DNA from: Clostridia bacterium
GTDB taxonomy: Bacteria > Bacillota > Clostridia > Oscillospirales > CAG-272
Assembly (NCBI GenBank): GCA_017452215.1
Contig: JAFTMU010000352.1
Coordinates: 1-6,378, forward strand
Length of the DNA stretch: 6,378 nt
Reading direction: 5' to 3'
The position numbers and the translations under genes are program-made. Within the stretch, counting starts at the first letter, position 1; every line of letters begins with the position of its first letter. Shown one piece after another: positions 1 through 5,219 of this stretch. The notes under the pieces were generated by a model. It saw only the letters and a list, made by a program, of their open reading frames with translations, had not been told where the DNA came from and searched no databases.

Positions 1-362
1 ATGTCAGCCTTATTCAGGGCAACCACCATGGGAATCCCAAGCTCCAAAAGCTGCGTGGTGAAAAACAGGCTGCGGCTAAGGTTGGTAGCATCCACAATGT
101 TGATAATGGCATCGGGATTTTCGTGCTTGACGTAGGAGCTTGTGATGCTCTCCTCCGAGGTGAAAGGAGACATAGAATAAGCGCCCGGCAGGTCAACTGC
201 GATCAGCACCTCATTTCCCTCATAGTAGCTTCTTTTAATGGGATGCTCTTGCTTTTCAACGGTAACACCAGCCCAGTTTCCCACCTTTTCGTTTCGTCCC
301 GTCAAGGCGTTGTACATGGTTGTTTTACCGCTGTTAGGATTGCCTGTTAAAGCAATTCTCAT
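1..362 (-). CDS. feoB: Ferrous iron transporter FeoB, N-terminal G-domain (partial, cut by window edge)
   Basis: This is the first 120 residues of FeoB, the inner-membrane ferrous iron transporter whose cytoplasmic N-terminal domain is a GTPase. The G-protein motifs are visible in order: G1 P-loop GNPNSGKT at residues 7-14, the FeoB switch I segment NWAGVTVE at 29-36 with the G2 threonine, G3 DLPG at 57-60, the conserved VDATNLSRSL stretch at 90-99, and G4 NKAD at 117-120. The membrane domain lies beyond position 1, outside the window, so completeness cannot be judged. The ATG start at 362-360 is preceded by a perfect AGGAGG (373-378 on the plus strand) 10 bases away. It lies downstream of feoA in the same direction, separated by 117 bases that hold a hairpin and a candidate operator. 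The identification is firm. That it is iron-repressed is inferred from the operators. Confidence 0.96.
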   Translation of the reverse strand, partial: MRIALTGNPNSGKTTMYNALTGRNEKVGNWAGVTVEKQEHPIKRSYYEGNEVLIAVDLPGAYSMSPFTSEESITSSYVKHENPDAIINIVDATNLSRSLFFTTQLLELGIPMVVALNKAD

Positions 363-397
363 GGTTGGAGTTCCTCCTGTGATGTAATTTATTCTCC

Positions 398-415
398 GAC
401 GCTTTTGTTGGCGTC
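398..415 (-). other. Small hairpin in the feoB leader
   Basis: GACGC at 398-402 pairs with GCGTC at 411-415 around an 8-base loop, about 36 bases upstream of the feoB start. On the feoB strand the run of T precedes the hairpin instead of following it, so it is not an intrinsic terminator. It could affect mRNA stability or translation of feoB, or be incidental. I saw no known riboswitch fold around it. Confidence 0.3.
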
Positions 416-430
416 AAAAAAGCTCTTTGA

Positions 431-447
431 GTTAGTCACCGCTAACC
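431..447 (-). promoter_or_regulatory. Candidate operator between feoA and feoB
   Basis: The palindrome GTTAG-N6-CTAAC (431-446) is followed by CGAT (447-450). The same half-sites, the same 6-base centre length and the same CGAT flank occur in the site at 745-762 that overlaps the feoA start site. The repeat with conserved spacing suggests a shared DNA-binding protein, most simply an iron-dependent regulator of the DtxR/IdeR type, whose classic site also uses GGTTAG/CTAACC halves but with a 1-base centre. I do not see a strong promoter beside this copy, so whether it controls a second start for feoB is uncertain. Confidence 0.5.
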
Positions 448-455
448 GATGCCTA

Positions 456-481
456 AAAAAATAATCAAACGATTATTTTTT
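456..481 (-). terminator. AT-rich hairpin at the feoA stop codon, possible weak terminator or attenuator
   Basis: An 11-base-pair inverted repeat (456-466 with 471-481, 4-base loop) overlaps the feoA stop codon. Only one pair is G-C, the rest are A-T. On the feoA strand it ends in a run of U, like an intrinsic terminator, but the stem is weak. It may partly reduce read-through into feoB, or protect the feoA end of a processed mRNA. It is not strong enough to call a full terminator. Confidence 0.4.
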
Positions 482-698
482 AATTTTCGACGCAGATTGC
501 CTCTGCCAATTGATTGTCGATGTTGTATCTGCCGTCCTTGATGGAAACGGTGCATCCGCCCTTTCTCCGTGCAATCACGGTGATGGGCTCACCGCTGTAG
601 CATCCCAAAGAAAACAAAGAGGCATCCAGCTCCTCATCGTCGGTGACGATGCTTTGAATGATATACTCTTTTCCTTCCTCAGCTTGCAACAGATTCAT
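480..698 (-). CDS. feoA: FeoA family protein (SH3-like ferrous iron transport accessory protein)
   Basis: This is a 72-residue protein of the usual length for a stand-alone FeoA, a small cytosolic SH3-fold protein thought to support or regulate FeoB. The family pattern is visible. A polar N-terminus (residues 1-27) leads into the core SLGCYSGEPITVIARRKGG at about 30-48, which matches the FeoA LGxxxGxxVxVIxxxxxGG pattern. It is followed by TVSIKDGRYNIDNQLAEAICV, the strand and helix that normally carry the xIAL...A..I.V signature. The ATG at 698-696 has a purine-rich site containing AAAGGA about 7 bases upstream. It is the first gene of a leftward feoA-feoB operon, with a strong promoter and a candidate operator about 47-100 bases upstream. 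No FeoC is visible. Sequence similarity is pattern-level only, but the neighbouring feoB makes the assignment secure. Confidence 0.92.
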   Translation of the reverse strand: MNLLQAEEGKEYIIQSIVTDDEELDASLFSLGCYSGEPITVIARRKGGCTVSIKDGRYNIDNQLAEAICVEN

Positions 699-744
699 GA
701 CGCTTTCCTTTCCGATCCTTGAGAGGGATTCACACGCATCTCTT

Positions 745-762
745 GGTTAGCCCTTGCTAACC
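745..762 (-). promoter_or_regulatory. Candidate metal-responsive operator overlapping the feoA start site
   Basis: This is a perfect 18-base palindrome, GGTTAGC-N4-GCTAACC. It begins 7 bases after the end of the feoA -10 box, so it covers the predicted transcription start, the classic place for a repressor. The halves resemble DtxR/IdeR half-sites (GGTTAG/CTAACC) but the centre is longer than in the classic site. In RNA the same bases would form a 7-base-pair hairpin at the very 5' end of the message, an alternative reason for its conservation. A related copy lies at 431-447. Confidence 0.6.
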
Positions 763-768
763 GATACT

Positions 769-797
769 ATTATAATACCTTATTATAATTTTGTCAA
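769..797 (-). promoter_or_regulatory. feoA(B) promoter, sigma-A type
   Basis: On the minus strand, TTGACA (797-792) and TATAAT (774-769) are separated by exactly 17 bases. Both hexamers are perfect matches to the consensus. The predicted start is near position 762, giving a leader of about 63 bases before feoA. A consensus promoter fits a gene controlled mainly by repression. Confidence 0.85.
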
Positions 798-869
798 TCC
801 CTTTTTTCCAATTTTTTATTTTTTGTTTATTTTGATAATTTAATCCAATTTTTTCTTTTTGTTTTTTGT

Positions 870-898
870 TTGATTTTCTTATTTTTCGACAATATAAT
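870..898 (+). promoter_or_regulatory. Promoter of the ZIP transporter gene
   Basis: TTGATT (870-875) and TATAAT (893-898) are separated by 17 bases. The predicted start is near 905, about 42 bases before the ATG at 947. This promoter rules out the in-frame upstream codon at 866 as the start. No copy of the GTTAG-N6-CTAAC palindrome lies near this promoter, so I see no evidence that it shares feoA control. The stretch 780-890 between the divergent promoters is A/T-rich and holds nothing else I can support. Confidence 0.75.
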
Positions 899-946
899 AC
901 ACCTTTGCTACTGATCTTTCATAAAATAACAACAGAGGTGATTCTT

Positions 947-1750
947 ATGGATATGATCATCGTTCTGGCGCTTCTGGCAACGCTTTTTACCTGGGCAATG
1001 ACCGCCTTGGGCGCCGCTACGGTATTCTTTTTTAAATCGACCAATCAAAAGGCAATGAACCTGATGCTGGGATTTGCGGCAGGCGTGATGATCGCCGCAA
1101 GCTTTTGGTCTCTTTTGCAGCCTGCGATTGAGCGAGCGGAGAAAGCCTGCGCCCTCCCCGCCTTCATCGTTGCCACCGCAGGATTTTTATGCGGCGCTAT
1201 TTTTATGTGGGGATCGGATAAGATCGTGACCCACGCAAGGAGTCGGGCGTGCAATGCTCCCACACATACCGCCGAAAAGGTCAACCGCATCGTTCTTCTT
1301 GTGCTTTCCATCACTCTGCACAATATTCCCGAGGGCTTGGCGGTGGGCGTTGCATTCGGAGCACTGCATCAAAGCGGATTTACCCCGGAGGCAATGATGG
1401 GGGCATTTACCATCGCTATTGGCATTGCCCTGCAAAATTTTCCCGAGGGAGCGGCGGTATCGGTTCCCCTGAGACGGGAGGGATATTCCAGACGCAAAAG
1501 CTTTCTTGTAGGGCAAGCATCCGGAATGGTAGAGCCCGTAGCAGGTGTCATCGGCGCTTGGGCGGTATTATATATGGAAGCCATTCTTCCCTATGCGCTT
1601 GCCTTTGCGGCGGGGGCAATGATCCTGGTTGCCGTGCATGAACTGATTCCCGAATGTCAGCAAAACAAGGAGGCAAGTCCTTATTTTGCCACCATGGGGA
1701 TCGTCAGCGGCTTTGCTTTGATGATGCTTTTGGACGTGGCATTGGGGTGA
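947..1750 (+). CDS. ZIP family divalent metal transporter (GufA/ZupT-like)
   Basis: This 267-residue integral membrane protein of the ZIP family imports Zn2+ or related divalent metals (Fe2+, Mn2+) into the cytoplasm. Hydrophobic segments run at about 3-29, 38-58, 71-90, 114-140, 151-175, 190-210, 213-233 and 246-265, consistent with the eight helices of the family. The metal-site helices are clear: HNIPEG at 125-130 and QNFPEG at 163-168, with E196 in GMVEPVAG and HELIPE at 231-236. These correspond to the binuclear site mapped in the Bordetella ZIP protein, except that Asn164 stands where that protein has Asp. The loop at 91-113 carries scattered His and Cys (H96, C102, H107). The start at 947 is chosen because GAGGTG sits 6 bases upstream and the promoter at 870-898 lies downstream of the longer alternative start at 866. 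It is a single-gene unit, divergent from feoA. The substrate cannot be decided from sequence. Confidence 0.93.
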   Translation: MDMIIVLALLATLFTWAMTALGAATVFFFKSTNQKAMNLMLGFAAGVMIAASFWSLLQPAIERAEKACALPAFIVATAGFLCGAIFMWGSDKIVTHARSRACNAPTHTAEKVNRIVLLVLSITLHNIPEGLAVGVAFGALHQSGFTPEAMMGAFTIAIGIALQNFPEGAAVSVPLRREGYSRRKSFLVGQASGMVEPVAGVIGAWAVLYMEAILPYALAFAAGAMILVAVHELIPECQQNKEASPYFATMGIVSGFALMMLLDVALG

Positions 1751-1769
1751 TCTTCATCGCCCCTTTTTT
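1744..1769 (+). terminator. Intrinsic terminator of the ZIP gene
   Basis: GGGGTGAT (1744-1751) pairs with ATCGCCCC (1756-1763), an 8-base-pair stem with one G-U pair and a CTTC loop. It is followed at once by six T (1764-1769). The stem begins inside the last codons of the ZIP gene and covers its stop codon. Confidence 0.9.
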
Positions 1770-1851
1770 AATGCTTTTCCATCGTCTGTTCTCCATGCGA
1801 TCTCACACCGTCGCCCGATTGACCAAAAAACCATCTTTTTGAAAAAAAGCA

Positions 1852-1880
1852 TTGCTTTCCGCTCAAAAAAATTGTATAAT
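1852..1880 (+). promoter_or_regulatory. Promoter of the methyltransferase gene
   Basis: TTGCTT (1852-1857) and TATAAT (1875-1880) are separated by 17 bases. The predicted start is near 1887, giving a leader of about 24 bases. It lies downstream of the possible TTG start at 1839, which supports the ATG at 1911 as the true start. Confidence 0.75.
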
Positions 1881-1910
1881 AAAGGCATCAAACCAAAGGT
1901 AGGAGAAAAA

Positions 1911-2912
1911 ATGGAGCTCGCACAGCTGACAAGGATCATGAACGACAACGATCTGATCGTTCGCATATTAAGTGAATACATCAACTACCACCCACGCTTT
2001 CTCACCCGAGAAATGGTGGAGGATCTGGCTTCCTCCTGCTCGGTAACGACCGACGAGGCATTCCGTACTCTGTTTGCCGCCGCCTGCGGCTTGGACACAG
2101 CTGATGACCGTGAGCACCGTCTGTTGGAGCAGCAATACTTTATCCCCGGGGTGCGCCGTCTCGATCCGCTGCCATACCAAAACGACGATTACGTAAAAGT
2201 CATTCGGTTTCCCACTGTCAAACACAAAAAATGGGAGCTTTGCATCCATTCCTACGCCCCCTACGAGCCTTTTGTTTGCAATCACCCCGTCCTGTCACGG
2301 GAGCTGCGTGAGATCCCGCAGATCGGATACTTTGCAGAAGAATTCCCCTTTCCCGCAGTGCTCGAAAACGGCATTGAATGGATGACCGTCACCCCAAACG
2401 AGGTAGAGACCATGAGGGCGCCCATCAAGGAATGCCACGGCAAGGTACTGACCCTTGGGTTGGGGCTTGGCTATTTTGCCTTCCACGCTTCGCAAAAGAG
2501 AGAGGTGACCTCTCTGACCGTGGTAGAGCGGGATCCCGACGTGATCGAGCTGTTCCGCAAGTATCTCCTTCCCCAATTTCCTCACAAGGAAAAGATCAGG
2601 ATCGTACAGGCAGACGCTTTTCAATATATGGAAGAAAAAATGCCAAAGGAACGCTTTGACTATCTGTTTGCCGACCTTTGGCATGACCCGTCCGATGGGT
2701 TGGATATGTATTTACAGCTGAAAAAGTACCAACCCCTTGCACCAACCACCCGTTTTTCCTATTGGATCGAGCCGTCTCTCCTCTCCCTAATGCGGCATAT
2801 GGTATTCCGCCGCATCAGCGACACGTCACAGCCACTGCATCTGCGGGGTGTCGCTCCCGAAACACTTCTTTCGGATGAATTTTTGAGGACCTTGAATTTG
2901 AGTAAGATATAA
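1911..2912 (+). CDS. Class I SAM-dependent methyltransferase-fold protein, substrate unknown
   Basis: This 333-residue protein has two parts. Residues 1-170 match nothing I recognise. They are probably soluble, helical at first (1-60), then strand-rich (93-160). Residues 175-290 form a Rossmann core of the SAM methyltransferase/spermidine synthase type. Motif I is LTLGLGLGYFA at 180-190, followed by VVERDP at 204-209 with Glu206 placed to bind the ribose. IVQADAFQYM at 231-240 has Asp235 as the adenine-side acidic residue, and FDYLFADLWHDPSDGLDMY at 249-267 occupies the motif IV position. There is no signal peptide or membrane helix, so it is likely cytosolic. The ATG at 1911 has AGGAG five bases upstream and a promoter just before it. 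An upstream in-frame TTG at 1839 lies before that promoter and is rejected. It stands alone between terminators, so context gives no clue to its substrate. A methyl transfer reaction is inferred from the fold only. An aminopropyltransferase-like or non-catalytic role is possible. Confidence 0.85.
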   Translation: MELAQLTRIMNDNDLIVRILSEYINYHPRFLTREMVEDLASSCSVTTDEAFRTLFAAACGLDTADDREHRLLEQQYFIPGVRRLDPLPYQNDDYVKVIRFPTVKHKKWELCIHSYAPYEPFVCNHPVLSRELREIPQIGYFAEEFPFPAVLENGIEWMTVTPNEVETMRAPIKECHGKVLTLGLGLGYFAFHASQKREVTSLTVVERDPDVIELFRKYLLPQFPHKEKIRIVQADAFQYMEEKMPKERFDYLFADLWHDPSDGLDMYLQLKKYQPLAPTTRFSYWIEPSLLSLMRHMVFRRISDTSQPLHLRGVAPETLLSDEFLRTLNLSKI

Positions 2913-2941
2913 AAAAGAGGAGTCGAACGACTCCTCTTTTT
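2912..2941. terminator. Bidirectional intrinsic terminator between the methyltransferase gene and ftsZ
   Basis: This is a near-perfect 14-base-pair inverted repeat centred on AA at 2926-2927, with core GAGGAGTCG/CGACTCCTC. A runs on the left (2911-2916) and T runs on the right (2937-2941), so each strand yields a GC-rich hairpin followed by U. It starts at the methyltransferase stop codon and ends 9 bases past the ftsZ stop, serving both convergent genes. Confidence 0.95.
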
Positions 2942-2950
2942 ATATCAGGA

Positions 2951-4126
2951 TTACTTCTTCTTGAACATATCGAACAGATCGTCAAAATCATCCTCGTCCT
3001 TCTTGGGAGCAGGTTTCTTCACAACCTTTTTTACAGGTGCGGGAGCAGGCTTTTCCTCAACGGGTGCTGCTGCGGGAGCAGGAGCTGCCTTGGGAGCTGC
3101 TTCCTTTTTAATGAAGGGAGAATTGTTGTTCTTTTCGATGGTGTTGATATTACGGGTTGCATCCTCGGGCTTCTTTTCAAAGCCGGTTGCAATGATGGTG
3201 ATGCGCATCTCATCCTCAAGCTCGTTGTCGAACGCAACACCCCAAATGATGTTAGCATCGGGATTTGCCTCTTGGGAAATGAGAGTGGAAGCCAGATCCA
3301 CGTCCTCCAAGCCAACGTCGGGGGAAACGGAAATGCTGATAAGGATTCCCTTTGCACCCTTGATGGAGGTTTCAAGCAGCGGGCTGGAGATTGCCTCCTT
3401 GGCTGCCTGCTCTGCCTTATCCTTACCCGTAGCAGAGCCAACGCCCATGTGAGCGTAGCCTGCGTTTGCCATAACGCTGGTTACGTCGGCAAAGTCCAGG
3501 TTGATAAATCCGGGAACGTTGATCAGACCGGAGATGCTTTGTACACCTCTGCGCAGCACGTCATCGGCAATACCGAACGCATTGGACAAAGAGATCTTTG
3601 CATTGGAGACCTGCTTGAGGCGCTCGTTGGGGCTCACGAGCAAGGCGTCCACGTACTGCGCACGCGCGGCAATACCTGCCTCTGCCTGATCGAATCTCTT
3701 TTTGCCCTCAAAAGCGAAGGGCTTGGTTACGATACCAACGGTCAAAATATCCATTTCTCTTGCGGCACGGGCCACTACGGGAGCAGCGCCCGTACCCGTT
3801 CCGCCGCCCATACCGGCGGTAATAAAGACCATATCGGTGCCTTCCAGAATGGCACGGATATCGTCGATGGATTCCTCAGCCGCACGGGCGCCGATCTGGG
3901 GATTTGCACCTGCGCCAAAGCCTCTGGTAATCTTTTCACCAATGACCAGCTGATTTGGAGCCTCGGACTTCCGCAGCGCCTGACGGTCGGTGTTGACGGA
4001 GACAAACTCCACACCTCTGATATTGGTTACGATCATTCGATTGACGGCATTGTTTCCGCCGCCTCCTACGCCGATAACCTTAATATTGACGCCGCATTCC
4101 AGGCTATCATCATGTTCAAATGTCAT
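2951..4126 (-). CDS. ftsZ: Cell division protein FtsZ
   Basis: FtsZ is the tubulin-like GTPase that polymerises into the Z ring at mid-cell. The 391 residues show the family layout: a short N-terminal tail (1-13), GVGGGGNNAVNRM at 19-31, NTDRQAL at 45-51, TRGFGAGANPQIG at 67-79, the tubulin signature GGGTGTG at 107-113, and the T7 catalytic loop NLDFADV at 209-215 (N209, D211, D214). A second globular domain runs to about 318, followed by an Ala/Pro/Lys-rich linker (about 343-376). The extreme C-terminus ends DDLFDMFKKK and does not match the usual DIPxFLR-type peptide. It is acidic, then basic, with no proline. The start ATG has GGGAGGA about 7 bases upstream. The gene is preceded by a terminator, its own promoter and an approximately 80-base leader, so it is probably transcribed apart from divIB. 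ftsA, often found just before ftsZ, is absent. Identification is certain. Confidence 0.98.
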   Translation of the reverse strand: MTFEHDDSLECGVNIKVIGVGGGGNNAVNRMIVTNIRGVEFVSVNTDRQALRKSEAPNQLVIGEKITRGFGAGANPQIGARAAEESIDDIRAILEGTDMVFITAGMGGGTGTGAAPVVARAAREMDILTVGIVTKPFAFEGKKRFDQAEAGIAARAQYVDALLVSPNERLKQVSNAKISLSNAFGIADDVLRRGVQSISGLINVPGFINLDFADVTSVMANAGYAHMGVGSATGKDKAEQAAKEAISSPLLETSIKGAKGILISISVSPDVGLEDVDLASTLISQEANPDANIIWGVAFDNELEDEMRITIIATGFEKKPEDATRNINTIEKNNNSPFIKKEAAPKAAPAPAAAPVEEKPAPAPVKKVVKKPAPKKDEDDFDDLFDMFKKK

Positions 4127-4174
4127 GGTTTCTTCCTCCCGAACTTTTACAATTCATTTCTTTTTCATGCTTTT

Positions 4175-4189
4175 TCCCACACTTTGGGA
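4175..4189 (-). other. Hairpin in the ftsZ leader
   Basis: On the minus strand TCCCA-N5-TGGGA forms a 5-base-pair stem about 50 bases upstream of the ftsZ start. The adjacent CTCCC (4190-4186) is also complementary to GGGAG in the ftsZ ribosome binding site (4140-4136), so two exclusive pairings are possible. A four-codon open frame (ATG AAA AAG AAA TGA, 4168-4154) lies between them. A regulatory role is speculative. Confidence 0.25.
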
Positions 4190-4212
4190 GTAAACAGACT
4201 AATCTATATAAT

Positions 4213-4241
4213 ATAATACTATGTTTTTTGATTTTTTTCAA
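4213..4241 (-). promoter_or_regulatory. ftsZ promoter
   Basis: On the minus strand TTGAAA (4241-4236) and TATTAT (4218-4213) are separated by 17 bases, in very A/T-rich DNA. The predicted start is near 4206, leaving a leader of about 80 bases. The surrounding AT repeats allow alternative -10 boxes a few bases downstream. Confidence 0.65.
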
Positions 4242-4312
4242 GATGTTTTCCAAAATTTTTTGAGTTTTTCACATTTATTTTCGTTTTTTTTGATTTTTTA
4301 AGCATTTTTTAT

Positions 4313-4358
4313 AAAAAAGCGGATCTGCTCGCACGGTGCACGAAACAAATCCGTTTTT
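4313..4358 (-). terminator. Intrinsic terminator after divIB
   Basis: The arms at 4320-4327 and 4346-4353 form an 8-base-pair stem in the minus-strand RNA, including one G-U pair that would be a C-A mismatch in the plus-strand RNA. The stem continues weakly inward (CGAG with UUCG) and is followed by six U from 4318-4313. The strand bias of the pairing shows that it serves the leftward divIB transcript. It begins 6 bases after the divIB stop codon. Confidence 0.85.
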
Positions 4359-4359
4359 A

Positions 4360-5199
4360 TTATGAATAAAGCTGACTCTTATCGATCTCTCTGTACGTCC
4401 CCTTCTCCTCCGAGACGTCAACCACAGCATACGTATCCTCGCCGCCGTCCTCCTTTTCCAGCTTCGCCTTTGCCAAAAGGAGCTTTGTATCCAGGCTCTG
4501 TGCGCTTCCCACCTCTATCCGATATTGTTCACGAAGCACAAAGGAAAGAGAAAAGCGCTCCGAAAAGTCAACGTAAGTTACGTCGTCCTTCCATTCTGCC
4601 TTTTCCAAAGCATCAAGCAGCGTACTTACGTAGCTCATCTCCGTCGTTTGACCAAAGCTAAGCCTTGCGCCAACGGCAGCCGACTGAATGGGCGGCAGCT
4701 TGACATAGAGAAACGGGGAAAGGTGCGTTTCCCCGATTTCTGCTATTTCCAAAACCTTAAAATCCTTGGTAAAGCTGATCTGCTTTCCTGCCGCCTCGGT
4801 ACGCATCACGCCCTCCGCCTCCCAAACGGTGATCTTAACACCAAAGGGAGTAGCAACGATATCGCAGCTATCCACGTAAGGACAGCCGGCAAACACCTTG
4901 CTCATGCATTCGTTCAGATCCAGCGCCAAAAGCTCGTCTCCCGATTGAATACCGGAGGCTTCGATAATTTGCTCAACGGTATAATAGTCGTTTCCCACCA
5001 CCTCGACGTTCTGCACCTTGAACATGGGCAGCACAAGAAGCAACAGTCCCAAAACAACGATCATTCCGCCTGCGATCAGCATGGAGGCACGCAGGGCACG
5101 CATCAGCTTTTGATTGGGCTGCTTTTTTCCAAGATGCGGCGGACGCTTTGGAGAAAGCATACTTTCATTTTGCGTACGAACGGTGGTTTGATGATTCAT
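4360..5199 (-). CDS. divIB: Cell division protein FtsQ/DivIB
   Basis: This 279-residue bitopic membrane protein acts in the divisome, where FtsQ/DivIB forms a complex with FtsL/DivIC and FtsB and helps control septal peptidoglycan synthesis. A basic cytoplasmic tail (1-38, rich in Lys, Arg and Pro) is followed by one transmembrane helix at about 39-59. A POTRA domain at about 60-128 begins FKVQNVEVVGNDYYTVEQI, which is the typical first strand and helix. The outer beta domain covers about 130-240, and a charged tail (about 245-279) follows. The ATG at 5199 lies 20 bases after the murG stop and has a modest AAAGGA-like site close upstream. Met14 is a possible later start. It is co-transcribed with murG and closed by the terminator at 4313-4358. 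Sequence identity in this family is low, so the call rests on topology, POTRA signature and gene order. Confidence 0.92.
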   Translation of the reverse strand: MNHQTTVRTQNESMLSPKRPPHLGKKQPNQKLMRALRASMLIAGGMIVVLGLLLLVLPMFKVQNVEVVGNDYYTVEQIIEASGIQSGDELLALDLNECMSKVFAGCPYVDSCDIVATPFGVKITVWEAEGVMRTEAAGKQISFTKDFKVLEIAEIGETHLSPFLYVKLPPIQSAAVGARLSFGQTTEMSYVSTLLDALEKAEWKDDVTYVDFSERFSLSFVLREQYRIEVGSAQSLDTKLLLAKAKLEKEDGGEDTYAVVDVSEEKGTYREIDKSQLYS

Positions 5200-5219
5200 G
5201 ATCCTTTACTTCCCTTTCT

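Noticed and set aside
123..350. A 75-codon plus-strand open frame opposite feoB (and a similar one at 510-722 opposite feoA)
   Set aside because: The minus strand encodes clear FeoB and FeoA motifs there. The plus-strand frames show nothing recognisable.
866..946. N-terminal extension of the ZIP protein by 27 residues
   Set aside because: The extension overlaps the ZIP promoter, has no ribosome binding site and is translated from AT-rich intergenic DNA. The ATG at 947 has GAGGTG at the right distance.
1770..1853. Inverted repeat AATGCTTTT (1770-1778) and AAAAGCATT (1845-1853)
   Set aside because: The arms are A/T-rich, 66 bases apart, with no repeat structure around them and a better local terminator next to the first arm. 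Likely chance.
1839..1910. TTG start giving a 24-residue extension of the methyltransferase
   Set aside because: The promoter at 1852-1880 lies inside it, and AGGAG at 1901-1905 points to the ATG at 1911.
3272..4216. A 314-codon open frame on the plus strand, antisense to ftsZ
   Set aside because: It lies opposite a certain ftsZ, has no recognisable domain or ribosome binding site, and its composition is that of a codon-biased shadow frame.
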